This document shows positions 13,678 through 22,490 of a DNA stretch of 37,925 bases, one piece after another. Numbering within the stretch: the first letter of the stretch is position 1; the number at the start of each line of letters is the position of its first letter. The DNA is from JBEPVZ01 sp041690695. GTDB lineage: Bacteria; Patescibacteriota; Microgenomatia; Daviesbacterales; UBA10151. Below the pieces are notes generated by a model. The model was not told where the DNA came from, made no database searches, and was given only the letters and a program-made list of their open reading frames with translations. Location: contig JBEPVZ010000008.1 in assembly GCA_041690695.1 (NCBI GenBank), positions 1 through 37,925 of the forward strand, in the 5' to 3' direction. Position numbers and translations under genes: made by a program.

Positions 13678-14544
13678 TTTTTTCAAGATAACTAGAAAGA
13701 TTATTCCAGCTAAAACGCCCGCTCCTAAAATTATTCCTAAATTATTTGATCCTGAGCTTGGTTTAGAACCGGTCTGAGGAGCTGGTGACAGAATCGGATT
13801 GGCAATTGATTGATTACCATTTTTAATTTCGACAAAGGCGTCACCGAAAAATCCCTGATTATCGGTCACCCGTAAGACCGGGAAAACCTGACTTAAATCA
13901 TCTGAATAAGCATGGGTCATATTAGATTGGTCGCCTGACTTTTGGTCTCCAAAATCCCAAGTATAGGAGGTGATCTGGCCATTTGGAGAACTCGAGCTTG
14001 AACCATCAAAACTAATCAGATTAGTTAGTTTAAAACTTAAAATATCAGTTAACGGGTCTTTACTTTGGAGGCCGTTAATTTTTATAACAGCCGTAGGTAG
14101 CTGATAGTCCATACTTGGAACAATATTTAATTCGGCCGTTTCTAAAAGTTGAGGGGTGGGAACAGTGCTATCTTGGGCATGAATCGATAAGATATATGAG
14201 CCGATCTTTGAATATGCATGGCTTTCTTTTAAACCAGTTGCGGTTGAGCCATCACCAAAATCCCAAGTAAATTTAGTTTTAGCAACGATGTCTGATGGAA
14301 CTGACATTCGGGCAGTATCAACTTCAAAATTAATCGGCACATTAACTAAATATTTATCAGGAGTTTGGTCCTGGGGTAAATTAAAATCTTCAAGTGAGGT
14401 CGTTGGAACTGTATAAAGATTTGAATAAACACCATTAACTTTAAAATAAGGCGGTTGACCAAAGCTATGTGCAGATACTGTCCTCGGGAAAACCAGAAAT
14501 AGAGTGATTAATAATAACCAGTTGGTTCGATTTTTTAAAATCAT
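13663..14544 (-). CDS. Surface protein with two PKD domains and C-terminal anchor
   Basis: The 293-residue protein starts with a signal peptide (about 1-25, cut near VSAHS). Two PKD-type beta domains follow: the first with FTWDFGDGSTATG near 92-104 and a HAYSKIGSYILSIHAQD strand, the second with YTWDFGDQKSGDQ near 194-206 and a HAYSDD turn. The C-terminus is a linker with APQTGSKPSSGSNN, a membrane helix (about 269-287) and the basic tail KKLRRN. That tripartite end resembles a sortase signal with APQTG instead of LPxTG; a plain membrane anchor is equally possible. It starts at the typA stop (TAATG) and is likely co-transcribed with typA. Adhesion or cell contact is a guess. Confidence 0.8.
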   Translation of the reverse strand: MILKNRTNWLLLITLFLVFPRTVSAHSFGQPPYFKVNGVYSNLYTVPTTSLEDFNLPQDQTPDKYLVNVPINFEVDTARMSVPSDIVAKTKFTWDFGDGSTATGLKESHAYSKIGSYILSIHAQDSTVPTPQLLETAELNIVPSMDYQLPTAVIKINGLQSKDPLTDILSFKLTNLISFDGSSSSSPNGQITSYTWDFGDQKSGDQSNMTHAYSDDLSQVFPVLRVTDNQGFFGDAFVEIKNGNQSIANPILSPAPQTGSKPSSGSNNLGIILGAGVLAGIIFLVILKKLRRN

Positions 14545-16328
14545 TATCGATTCAGATCAATTTTTCGAATTCGAATAGTCTTTGGAGTAACCTCAACAAG
14601 TTCGGTATCATCAATATATTCGAGTGAATCTTCAAGTCCCATCGCTTTTGGGGCATTAAAATGATCGGTTGTCCCCTCACCTCGTGACCGCATATTAGTT
14701 TGTTGCTTTTCTTTACAAACGTTAACTTTAATATCATCATTTCGAGAATTTTGTCCGACAACTTGACCTTTATAAACAGGTGTTCCTGGCATAATAAAGA
14801 TCTCTCCCCGATCCTGAACTCCGACTAAGCCATACTGTTTAGTTGTCCCACTTTCGCTAGCAACCAGCGAACCGCGATCTCTTTTTAAATTAATGCCTGG
14901 ATCTGGACGATACTCTAAGAAAGAAGCATTAATTAAACCTAAACCCCGAGTATCAGTAATAAATTCGCTGCGATAACCAAATAACTCTTGAGTAGCCACA
15001 ATAAACTCTAAATAAACAATGCCTTGTTCGGTATTCATGTCTTTTAATTCTCCATGTCTAACTCCCATCTTTTGCATAACTATTCCCGAATAATCCTCCG
15101 GAGTTTCAATTAAGACTCGCTCAAAGGGAGTCATCTTTTGACCATCAATCATCCGTTGAATAACTTGGGGACGTGAGACTTGGAACTCATAACCCTCTCT
15201 TCGAAGTCGCTCTAGTAAAATGGCTAAATGAAGTTCTCCCCGACCAGAGATTAACCAATCCCCATTCGATCCATTTTCAACTTGTAGTGCTACGTCCGCT
15301 TCTTCAGCTTTATATAGTCGGTCATGAATTTGGCGAGAAGTCTTAAATTCACCCTCTTTACCAGCAAATGGCGAAGAGTTGACGCTGACACTCATCCGGA
15401 CAGTTGGTTCTTCAATTGATAAAAGCGGTAACGCTTCAGCAAGTTTTGGATCGCAGATCGTTTCTCCAATTGTGACTTCCGGAATTCCAGACAAAGACAC
15501 GATCTCACCGGCGCTCGCTGATTGAATATCAACCCGAGTTAATCCTTCAAAAGCCATTAGAGAGGTCACTCGGAAGATCTTTTTAACACCTTCTCTGTTA
15601 ATATGCATCGCATCTTGACCAGAAGTTAAAACACCATTATGGACACGTCCGGTCGCAATTCGACCTTTATAATTGTCGGCACTGGTGGTCGTTACTAAAA
15701 GTTGCAATGGTAACTCAGGATCACCCGTTGGAGCTGGAATATATTTTAAAATGGCATCAAAAACTGGAGTAATATTTTCCATTTTTGATAAATCTGGATC
15801 AAGACCGGCTTTACCCAACTTACTGGAAGAGTAAACGATCGGGAAATAGGCGGTTTCTTCATCCGCTCCAAGTTCTAAAAAGAGGTCAAAAGTTTTATCA
15901 ATAACGTAAGGAATACGCGCGTCGGCTTTATCAATCTTATTAATAACCACGATAATCTTTAATTTCATGGCTAAAGCTTGTTTTAGCACAAATCGGGTTT
16001 GAGGCATTGGGCCTTCTTTGGCATCAATTAACAATAAACAGCCATCGGCCATCTTCAAAACCCGCTCAACCTCGCCACCAAAATCGGCGTGGCCGGGAGT
16101 ATCAATAATATTAATTTTGGTGCCATTCCAATTAACTGAGGCGTTTTTTGAGAAAATAGTAATTCCACGTTCTTTTTCAAGCTCGTTTGAATCCATGATT
16201 AAGTGGCTTTGATCAGTGAATTCCTTACCTAAATCGGTCTTCGATTGGCGTAGCAAAGCATCCACTAACGTGGTTTTACCGTGATCAACGTGAGCAATAA
16301 TGGCAACGTTTCGTAAATTATTAATCAT
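14544..16328 (-). CDS. typA: Translational GTPase TypA/BipA
   Basis: The 594-residue protein has an EF-G-type GTPase domain: G1 AHVDHGKT (12-19), G2 ERGITI, G3 DTPGH and G4 NKID, followed by the beta-barrel domain II, EF-G-like domains III and V (RGELHLAILLERLRREGYEFQVSRPQVI) and the BipA-specific C-terminal domain (ESGTTKQYGLVGVQDRG, RSRGEGTTDH). Length matches (about 600). It binds ribosomes and helps subunit assembly and stress or cold adaptation. The mRNA seems to have a leader of about 15-20 nt after TACTAT or TATAAG with no clear Shine-Dalgarno site. The PKD surface gene follows with a one-base overlap. Confidence 0.95.
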   Translation of the reverse strand: MINNLRNVAIIAHVDHGKTTLVDALLRQSKTDLGKEFTDQSHLIMDSNELEKERGITIFSKNASVNWNGTKINIIDTPGHADFGGEVERVLKMADGCLLLIDAKEGPMPQTRFVLKQALAMKLKIIVVINKIDKADARIPYVIDKTFDLFLELGADEETAYFPIVYSSSKLGKAGLDPDLSKMENITPVFDAILKYIPAPTGDPELPLQLLVTTTSADNYKGRIATGRVHNGVLTSGQDAMHINREGVKKIFRVTSLMAFEGLTRVDIQSASAGEIVSLSGIPEVTIGETICDPKLAEALPLLSIEEPTVRMSVSVNSSPFAGKEGEFKTSRQIHDRLYKAEEADVALQVENGSNGDWLISGRGELHLAILLERLRREGYEFQVSRPQVIQRMIDGQKMTPFERVLIETPEDYSGIVMQKMGVRHGELKDMNTEQGIVYLEFIVATQELFGYRSEFITDTRGLGLINASFLEYRPDPGINLKRDRGSLVASESGTTKQYGLVGVQDRGEIFIMPGTPVYKGQVVGQNSRNDDIKVNVCKEKQQTNMRSRGEGTTDHFNAPKAMGLEDSLEYIDDTELVEVTPKTIRIRKIDLNR

Positions 16329-16421
16329 TGGTCTTGTCTAGGACAGCTTATAGTATCACGTTTAGATTATTCGCACAAGCTCAAGTCTTGTTTTGTTCTA
16401 TTCCAGTCTCTCTGATCTAAT

Positions 16422-16450
16422 TTGCCTATTTAAGTCAAACCTCTTATAAT
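16422..16450 (+). promoter_or_regulatory. Promoter of the 275-aa hypothetical gene
   Basis: TTGCCT (16422-16427) and a consensus TATAAT (16445-16450) have a 17-nt spacer. The -10 ends exactly 6 nt before the ATG at 16457, predicting transcription from the A of the start codon. Confidence 0.7.
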
Positions 16451-16456
16451 TCGCAA

Positions 16457-17284
16457 ATGGCTGAAAATAAAGAAGCTCGATTAGCCCATTTACCTCTTGG
16501 GAACGCCTCGTTTAACGAAGTTTACCAAGCTTTTAGCGACTTTACCCCCTCATTTCAGTTCGGAGGACACCTGCGCGATGACGTCCCGCCTTTTTATAAA
16601 CCTGGTCAGAGTTATTTAGGTAGAATTATTCCTGAAGGTAATCGTGTCGAAAGAAGCTTTTCACCAACTGAATATCCATACGTCCGAACAGCTTTAGCCT
16701 ATTTAGCACTATTAACAACCGGTCGAGCTTTTGGAGATAATAGCTCCGACCCAATCCCGCTAGCTACCCGCACAGATCAAGCATTTAGGGAACAAACCAA
16801 CCCTCGAAGCTTTTCAGGAGCTTTAAATGCAGGAATATTTGGAATGCTCGAGAACTACTTCGATCGCTATCCTAATTTAGCTCCAGCTATGAAATCTGTA
16901 TTTGACACTAACGCCGGATTGATCGGTATAAGTTTCGCTATAAATCATGAAATTTACGACTTAAAGTTAGCAATTGATGGAGAACTAACCATTGATAAGG
17001 TTAATGATCAACTCCTAAAAAGGCCTAGTTTTGTCGCAAATCACCAAATATCACGATTGAAGGAGGAGGAGTCCCAACCCGTCAATTATGAAGTTTGGTG
17101 TAGTGGTCATGCAGTAGCCAACGCAATTTCGATAGAGGCTCAAAAGGCCGCCATTACAATTGCCAGCTCAACGTTAGCGAAAGACTACGACTACCAAAAA
17201 GATCAACAACCCTATACTCTTGGCATCCTAAAAAGTCATACCAACCAATTAATCGAGAGAGCATATCACCGGTTTGGGAAATAG
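16457..17284 (+). CDS. Hypothetical protein, 275 aa
   Basis: I do not recognise this protein. It has no signal peptide or membrane segment and looks like a soluble, mostly helical protein. Notable stretches are FGGHLRDDVPPFYKPGQSY near residues 35-53, SPTEYPYVRTALAYLALL near 70-87 and EVWCSGHAVANAIS near 213-226, the last with Cys and His close together. It is leaderless by promoter position and ends in a strong hairpin. It is monocistronic: the next gene has its own promoter and leader ORF. Confidence 0.7.
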   Translation: MAENKEARLAHLPLGNASFNEVYQAFSDFTPSFQFGGHLRDDVPPFYKPGQSYLGRIIPEGNRVERSFSPTEYPYVRTALAYLALLTTGRAFGDNSSDPIPLATRTDQAFREQTNPRSFSGALNAGIFGMLENYFDRYPNLAPAMKSVFDTNAGLIGISFAINHEIYDLKLAIDGELTIDKVNDQLLKRPSFVANHQISRLKEEESQPVNYEVWCSGHAVANAISIEAQKAAITIASSTLAKDYDYQKDQQPYTLGILKSHTNQLIERAYHRFGK

Positions 17285-17305
17285 ATCCCACCTCGGAGGT
17301 GGGAT
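17285..17305 (+). terminator. Strong hairpin after the 275-aa gene
   Basis: ATCCCACCT (17285-17293), loop CGG, AGGTGGGAT (17297-17305): a perfect 9-bp stem directly after the stop codon. The tail TACATTTTGTT is only moderately T-rich, so termination may be partial. Confidence 0.6.
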
Positions 17306-17327
17306 TACATTTTGTTATAATCCTCTC

Positions 17328-17360
17328 ATGGCTGAAGATCTGAGAAAAGAACTAATCTAA
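17328..17360 (+). CDS. Leaderless 10-codon leader ORF of the phosphatase gene
   Basis: TGT-TATAAT (TATAAT at 17316-17321) ends exactly 6 nt before this ATG. The frame encodes MAEDLRKELI and ends in TAA whose last A is the first base of the ATG of the phosphatase gene (TAATG). A GAAAAG purine run lies within it, 11 nt before the second ATG. The geometry suggests ribosomes load on the leaderless mini-ORF and restart on the main gene. The same geometry occurs before the NUDIX gene at 26514-26552. Confidence 0.5.
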   Translation: MAEDLRKELI

Positions 17361-17959
17361 TGGAAACTTTAATCTTAATTCGTCATGGCGAAACACGTAA
17401 GAATGTTGATAAAAAACTTCATAGTCAAAATGATACGGAGGAATTAAACAGTACTGGAATTATACAAATTAAGGAAGCGGCAGAGCAGATAATGAAGTTT
17501 AAACCTTCTAAAATATACACTTCGCTAGAAAACAGAGCTATTCAAAGTGGCCAACTGATCTCCCAGCAACTTAATATTCCTATCGAATCGATTGATGGCC
17601 TTCAAGAAAGAAATTGGGGAGAGTTTATTGGAAAACCTTGGACAGAAGTTCAGAGAGTTCTTGATCAAATGAGTTTAGAAGAGCGTTTTAACTATACTCC
17701 ACCGACTGGCGAGTCCTGGAAAGAATTTGAAGCCAGACTTATTAAGACTCTTAACAAAATTTTAGAACAAAATGGCGGTTTAAATACCGTTATTGTCACC
17801 CATGGTGGAGTCATTCGGGCATTAATACCACATTTACTAAATACACCAAGACAAGAGAGCTTTAAGTATGATCCCGAAAATGGTTCACTGACAGTTTTTG
17901 AACATAATCATAATCAGTTCCGACCAGTTTTAATCCAACCTCCAGCTTCTAATTTCTAA
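17360..17959 (+). CDS. Histidine phosphatase family protein (phosphoglycerate mutase-like)
   Basis: The 199-residue protein starts METLILIRHGET, with the phospho-accepting H9 in RHGET, followed by a GQ/LN-type loop (ELNSTGIIQIKEAAEQI), the IYTSLENRAIQSG stretch, the E-R-N-W-G-E-F region near 88-94 and the second catalytic His in IVTHGGVIRAL near 144-154. Length and motifs fit the CobC/GpmB branch of single-domain phosphatases, whose substrates vary widely (phosphosugars, nucleotides, cobalamin intermediates). The start is set by overlap with a leaderless mini-ORF. Substrate is not predictable from sequence. Confidence 0.85.
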   Translation: METLILIRHGETRKNVDKKLHSQNDTEELNSTGIIQIKEAAEQIMKFKPSKIYTSLENRAIQSGQLISQQLNIPIESIDGLQERNWGEFIGKPWTEVQRVLDQMSLEERFNYTPPTGESWKEFEARLIKTLNKILEQNGGLNTVIVTHGGVIRALIPHLLNTPRQESFKYDPENGSLTVFEHNHNQFRPVLIQPPASNF

Positions 17960-17982
17960 CCTTCAGTATTATACTCAGAGCT

Positions 17983-19791
17983 ATGTCTAAATCTAATTTC
18001 CCGACTACCTGGAACCTAACTCCTCTTTTCAAATCTGATACAGATCCAAATATTGAAACTTACAAAAATAAATTAAAAAAGTTTAATTATGCCTTTATCA
18101 ACAAGTGGCAGAGGAGAGCTGATTACTTAACTGACTCGGCTATTCTTAAACTAGCCCTAGATGACTACCGGAAACTTATTGCCATGTATGGATACACAGG
18201 CAACGTTGGTTACTACTTCGAATTAAGAACGGCACAAGATCAAAATGATCCTAAATTAAAAGCTCGATATAACCAAGTTGAAGAACTTGGCAAACAGATC
18301 CAAAATGATCTCCAATTCTTTGAATTAAACTTAGCCAAAATCTCTTCAGACCTTCAGAAAAAGTTTTTAAAAGATCCCAGATTATCAGACTATCGCCACT
18401 TTATTGAACGATTATTTAATCAATCAAAACATTTATTATCCGAGCCCGAAGAAAAGATCTTAAATTTAAAAAATAGTTTAGCTTATGAAAACTGGGTCAA
18501 AATGTTAGAGGGGCTCCTCTATAAACAAACTCGTCTTATTTTAAATAACCAGGGTAAAAAGCAGAATCTTACTTTATCTGAAATGTTTGGCTTAGTTAAT
18601 CATCAGAAAAAAGCCATCCGAGATTCGGCAGCCTCGGGTATTAATCAAATCCTCGATCAATACAAAGATATCGCTGAAGCTGAAATAAATTCCGTTTTAG
18701 CTAATAAAAAGATTGACGATTCCTTGCGTCATTTTGACCGTCCAGATGCCTCGCGCCATCTGAGTGATGATTTAGATAGCCAAGTTGTCGATACTTTAGC
18801 TAAAACTGTGACCAGTCATTTTAAAACGGCTCAAAGATTTTATAAGTTAAAGGCCCAACTTCTGAAATTACCTAAACTAGCTTATCATGAGCGCAACGTA
18901 ACTTTTGGCAAAGTCGACAAAAGTTATAGCTATGACCAAGCCGTTGAGTTAGCTAACCAAACGCTTATTAAACTCGATCCCGAATTTAGTCAGCAATTTA
19001 AAAAGTTTGTTGAAGAAGGATTAATTGATGTTTATCCTAAACCAGGCAAACGCGGTGGAGCAGCTTGCTGGAATCACTTAATTTCTGAACCTTCCTACAT
19101 TATTTTAAACTTTAATAATCAGTTGACTGATGTTTTAACAATTGCCCATGAATTTGGTCATGGTTTAAATAACGAACTAATTAAAACTAAACAGAACGCT
19201 TTAAACTTTGGCACACCAACTTCAACCGCTGAAGTTGCTAGCACGTTTATGGAAGACTTTGTTTTGGAAGAGTTATTAAAATCGGCTGACGACGAATTAA
19301 AATTATCACTTTCGATGATGAAATTAAACGATGATATCTCAGCTATTCATCGCCAGATTGCCTGTTATAACTTTGAAACTGAACTACACCAACAATTTCG
19401 GAAAAAAGGTTATCTCTCTTATTCCGAAATTGGTCTGATTTTTCAGAAACATATGAAAGCTTACATGGGAACGTCTGTTGAACAATCCAAAGGCGCTGAA
19501 AATTGGTGGATTTATTGGAGCCATATCCGAATGTTTTTCTATGTTTATTCTTATGCTGGTGGTTTATTAATCTCTAAATCCTTGCAATCATCAGTCCGAC
19601 AAGATCCAACGTTTATTTTAAAAGTTAAACAATTTTTATCCGCCGGAATGTCTGATTCTCCCAAAAATATCTTTTCAGATTTAGGAATTGATATTACAAA
19701 GGTTGAGTTTTGGGAAAAAGGATTAGGCGAAATTGATGATCTGCTAAATAAGACTGAAAAACTAGCACGAAGACTTGGCAAGATTAAGTAA
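17983..19791 (+). CDS. pepF: Oligoendopeptidase F (M3B zinc metallopeptidase)
   Basis: The 602-residue protein begins with the PepF-type WNLTPLF and has the M3 zinc site HEFGH at 389-393 (H389, E390, H393) with the third ligand Glu at 417 in PTSTAEVASTFMED. The long helical N-terminal half and the C-terminal helices around WWIYWSHIRMFFYVYSYAGG are usual for the family. It is cytoplasmic (no signal) and degrades peptides of roughly 7-17 residues. TATACT ends 7 nt before the ATG, so the mRNA is probably leaderless. It converges on the SDR gene with only 4 bp between stops. Confidence 0.93.
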   Translation: MSKSNFPTTWNLTPLFKSDTDPNIETYKNKLKKFNYAFINKWQRRADYLTDSAILKLALDDYRKLIAMYGYTGNVGYYFELRTAQDQNDPKLKARYNQVEELGKQIQNDLQFFELNLAKISSDLQKKFLKDPRLSDYRHFIERLFNQSKHLLSEPEEKILNLKNSLAYENWVKMLEGLLYKQTRLILNNQGKKQNLTLSEMFGLVNHQKKAIRDSAASGINQILDQYKDIAEAEINSVLANKKIDDSLRHFDRPDASRHLSDDLDSQVVDTLAKTVTSHFKTAQRFYKLKAQLLKLPKLAYHERNVTFGKVDKSYSYDQAVELANQTLIKLDPEFSQQFKKFVEEGLIDVYPKPGKRGGAACWNHLISEPSYIILNFNNQLTDVLTIAHEFGHGLNNELIKTKQNALNFGTPTSTAEVASTFMEDFVLEELLKSADDELKLSLSMMKLNDDISAIHRQIACYNFETELHQQFRKKGYLSYSEIGLIFQKHMKAYMGTSVEQSKGAENWWIYWSHIRMFFYVYSYAGGLLISKSLQSSVRQDPTFILKVKQFLSAGMSDSPKNIFSDLGIDITKVEFWEKGLGEIDDLLNKTEKLARRLGKIK

Positions 19792-19795
19792 TAAA

Positions 19796-20545
19796 TTAAA
19801 ACTTTATATCTCTGGCAATCGGAATATGTAATCCTCCTGTAACGGGTAAAATGACACCCGTAATATAACGAGCCCGGAGGTTGTCAGCCAAGAACAGACA
19901 AGCCTCAGCAATATCGTCTGGAAAACCAGCTTTTTTGGTTAAGGGCACATCCTCTTGGCGTCTCGGTTTTCCTCGACGTATGGATACATCGATATGGCCG
20001 GGAGCGATGGCATTAACCCGGATATTATCTTTCGCTAAACCAAGGCTTAAATTTAAAACAAGATTATTAATGGCCGACTTGCTAGCGTCATAGACGGGAT
20101 CAAGTGAAGGGTGTTCAGCATGAATGGACGTAATGAAAATAATATTGCCATCTTTATTAATCAAAGGCAGTGTTTGCTGGGTTAAGAAAAACGCCCCCTT
20201 AAAATTAGTTGAAATTACTTCATCAAAATCAGATTCAGTCGTTTGAGTAAATTTTTTAACCATTCCAAAGCCAGCATTATTAACTAGAGTATCTATTTTA
20301 CCCAAATCTATTTGAACAACTTTAAGAAAAGATTCGATAGCCATTTGATTACTAATATCAAAAACTTGGGTAACTGACTTTACCTCTAGACTATCGAGCT
20401 CTTTTTTAATGGCTTTAATAAAATCTGGATTCTTATCGAAGATGGCAATATTAGCACCCTCTTTTGCAAAGGCTAGTGTGATCGCACGCCCAATCCCCTT
20501 GCCTGCTCCACTAATTAAAACTGTTTTATTTTGAAATGAATTCAT
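19796..20545 (-). CDS. Short-chain dehydrogenase/reductase (SDR)
   Basis: The 249-residue protein is a classical SDR: cofactor motif GAGKGIG (13-19), NNAG at 89-92, catalytic S140 in FITSIHAEH, and Y152/K156 in YDASK. An acidic D37 after the second strand (IFDKNP) favours NAD over NADP. The end (ARYITGVILPVTGGLHI) is the typical SDR substrate-loop and C-terminus. The substrate is unknown; the family includes sugar and fatty-acid reductases. An orphan ketoacyl synthase is found at 26945-28366, but no link to FabG function can be shown. TGG-TAAAAT ends 11 nt before the ATG. Confidence 0.88.
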   Translation of the reverse strand: MNSFQNKTVLISGAGKGIGRAITLAFAKEGANIAIFDKNPDFIKAIKKELDSLEVKSVTQVFDISNQMAIESFLKVVQIDLGKIDTLVNNAGFGMVKKFTQTTESDFDEVISTNFKGAFFLTQQTLPLINKDGNIIFITSIHAEHPSLDPVYDASKSAINNLVLNLSLGLAKDNIRVNAIAPGHIDVSIRRGKPRRQEDVPLTKKAGFPDDIAEACLFLADNLRARYITGVILPVTGGLHIPIARDIKF

Positions 20546-20609
20546 TGCTTTGAGCTATTTTACCACTATCTTGCGAAAAGCGTTTCTCTTCTGATATAAA
20601 TAATCAAAC

Positions 20610-21302
20610 ATGAGTAGCATTGCTGAACGATCTGCTGAAATTATTTTAGAGGAACAGATCGGCGGTTTCTCCCCAGATAAGCCAGTTGAATGGAAATCAG
20701 GTGGTTTACACCCTTTTTATGTAAATTGTCGAGAGATTTTATCTTTACCGAGAGCCCGATCTGACATAGTTTCTTTATATATGGCTAAGATCGCCCAGCT
20801 TCAAGCAGAAGACCCTCAATTTAAATTTCAAGGTCTGGCTGGAGTTGTAACTGCTGGACTGGCTTATGGAGCCCTACTCGTTGACCAACTAACATTACCT
20901 CTGGTTGGAGTCCAAACAGTAGCCAAAACTCATGGCACTGGTTCCGCTGTTGCGGGAAGAATTGCGGAGGGGACGACCTACCTGGGAATTGAGGACGTTT
21001 TTTCAACTGGCGGGTCAACCATTGATTCTTTAAATAACCTTCGAGCTGAAGCGCATACCGAGTTCCCTAATGATACCCATGAAGTTGTCACCCATGCCAT
21101 GGCAATTATGAGTTATGACTGGTCGAGCACTCGAGCTAAATTTGCTGAAGCCCAAATCAAACCTGTCAGTTTAACAACATTTCCTGACCTATTAAGAGTG
21201 GGCATTAAAAGTGGAATGGTTAACAAAAGAATGGAAAAATCATTAAAAGATTGGTATGAAGATCCTCATGGTTGGGCAGCCCGACAGAATAAAACCGCTT
21301 GA
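20610..21302 (+). CDS. pyrE: Orotate phosphoribosyltransferase
   Basis: The 230-residue protein has WKSGGLHPFYVNCREILSLP near 28-47 (the KSGxxSPxYxDxR region of OPRT), GLAGVVTAGLAYGALL for the base/PRPP loop and the PRPP motif YLGIEDVFSTGGST near 124-137. It converts orotate and PRPP to OMP, the step before pyrF. The substituted first motif (LHPFYVN for SPxYxD) shows it is a divergent member. TATAAA ends 9 nt before the ATG. The stop overlaps the start region of a secreted HNH-like gene, suggesting co-transcription of unrelated functions. With pyrD and pyrF in the window this completes dihydroorotate to UMP. Confidence 0.88.
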   Translation: MSSIAERSAEIILEEQIGGFSPDKPVEWKSGGLHPFYVNCREILSLPRARSDIVSLYMAKIAQLQAEDPQFKFQGLAGVVTAGLAYGALLVDQLTLPLVGVQTVAKTHGTGSAVAGRIAEGTTYLGIEDVFSTGGSTIDSLNNLRAEAHTEFPNDTHEVVTHAMAIMSYDWSSTRAKFAEAQIKPVSLTTFPDLLRVGIKSGMVNKRMEKSLKDWYEDPHGWAARQNKTA

Positions 21303-21304
21303 TT

Positions 21305-21883
21305 GTGAAATCTAATCATGTTTTATTAATAGTTTTGGCTCTGTTAAGTGGATTATTAATCTTTAGTATTTCGACCAGTTCAAATAAAACGCAAACCTTA
21401 GTTACTTCGACACCCTCACCAACTATCGCAGTTGATAAAGTAGAATCAACCTCCTCTTCAGATGTTTTAGGCCAAGCTACCAAAACCGCTAACTGCGTAT
21501 CCGCTAATGCTTTGCCCGATAAAGACTGTAGTCCTGGAGCTGTTTTTCCGGATGTGACAGCAGACCAGGTTTGTGTATCAGGTTACTCGGCTTCAGTTCG
21601 AGATGTTTCAACCTCAACTAAAAATAAAGTTTTTGCAGAATATAATGTTGTGACCCACCCAACTGGAGCTTACGAAGTTGATCACTTAATTAGCCTCGAG
21701 CTGGGCGGATCAAATGATATAGCTAATCTTTGGCCTGAACCGGCTTCTCCAACTCCTGGATTTCACGAAAAGGATAAAGTTGAAAATTACCTCCATAATC
21801 AAGTTTGTAAAGGCTTAATGACACTAAAAGATGCTCAATACAAAATTGCTAATGATTGGCTAAGTGTTTTTAATCAGATTTAA
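21305..21883 (+). CDS. Secreted HNH-like nuclease-family protein
   Basis: The protein (about 193 aa) starts with a signal peptide or anchor (about 4-24), then a Ser/Thr-rich linker, then a domain with two or more Cys (TANCV, DKDCSPGA, DQVCVSGYSASVRD), EVDHLISLELGGSNDIANLWPEP and a final HEKDKVENYLHNQVCKGLMT. The DH...N...H arrangement is that of HNH-type ββα-metal nucleases; this secreted variant with 'VSGY' and 'NLWPEP' is widespread in bacteria. It may degrade extracellular DNA or RNA, useful to a nucleotide-scavenging cell, but activity is not shown. The start is uncertain: GTG at 21305 is chosen over a TTG at 21299 that overlaps the pyrE stop. Confidence 0.75.
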   Translation: MKSNHVLLIVLALLSGLLIFSISTSSNKTQTLVTSTPSPTIAVDKVESTSSSDVLGQATKTANCVSANALPDKDCSPGAVFPDVTADQVCVSGYSASVRDVSTSTKNKVFAEYNVVTHPTGAYEVDHLISLELGGSNDIANLWPEPASPTPGFHEKDKVENYLHNQVCKGLMTLKDAQYKIANDWLSVFNQI

Positions 21884-21885
21884 AC

Positions 21886-22476
21886 TTATGCGACAGTCCA
21901 GACCGCTTCTAGAACTTTGACTCTTTCTTGTAGCTCTGGGATTAACGGGTTCTCTGGCCAAGAATTAGCCAAAGCTTCAATTCGATTTTTATAACCATCT
22001 AAATAATCCATCTTTGAAGCATGGGTAAAAGAGGTTTTAAACATCTCGTCTCCAATAGTTTTATATTCCTCAATTAAATCCGAAATATTTAATAAAATAT
22101 CGGCTGATTTAATCAATTGTGAATCATGTGAGCCTTTTAAAACTTTTTCAGTGGCTTGTCTTTTTCGCTCAGCCCAACTACCCGTTCCAGTTGGCTCGGT
22201 TAAATCATCGACCATCTCAGCAATATTGTCATTAAACTCTTTGGCAATATCTTGTTTAGTTACAGGATAATCTAAACTCGCATCCTCAATGGTGTCATGT
22301 AATATGGCTGAAATAATCGCCTCTTCATTTCCACCAGCTCGAGCCACCACCATAGCCACCGATAACGGATGAATAATATAAGGAATCTTTGAACCTTTAC
22401 GGGTTTGATTTTGGTCGAGTTGATGAACTTTTATGGCAAACCGAATGGCTTTTTCAACGTTTGGGGTATAAAACAT
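21886..22476 (-). CDS. HD-domain hydrolase, SpoT/MESH1-like
   Basis: The 196-residue protein matches the hydrolase domain of RelA/SpoT proteins: RKGSKIPYIIHPLSVA (26-41, H36), then AIISAILHDTIEDA (53-66, H60 D61) and a later KSADILLNISDLI. No synthetase, TGS or ACT domain is present, so it resembles the single-domain small alarmone hydrolases. It probably cleaves a nucleotide such as (p)ppGpp or another phosphate ester; no synthetase partner is seen. TGT-TATAAT ends exactly 6 nt before the ATG (leaderless), and a 9-bp inverted repeat overlaps the promoter. Confidence 0.8.
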   Translation of the reverse strand: MFYTPNVEKAIRFAIKVHQLDQNQTRKGSKIPYIIHPLSVAMVVARAGGNEEAIISAILHDTIEDASLDYPVTKQDIAKEFNDNIAEMVDDLTEPTGTGSWAERKRQATEKVLKGSHDSQLIKSADILLNISDLIEEYKTIGDEMFKTSFTHASKMDYLDGYKNRIEALANSWPENPLIPELQERVKVLEAVWTVA

Positions 22477-22490
22477 CTACTGATTATAAC

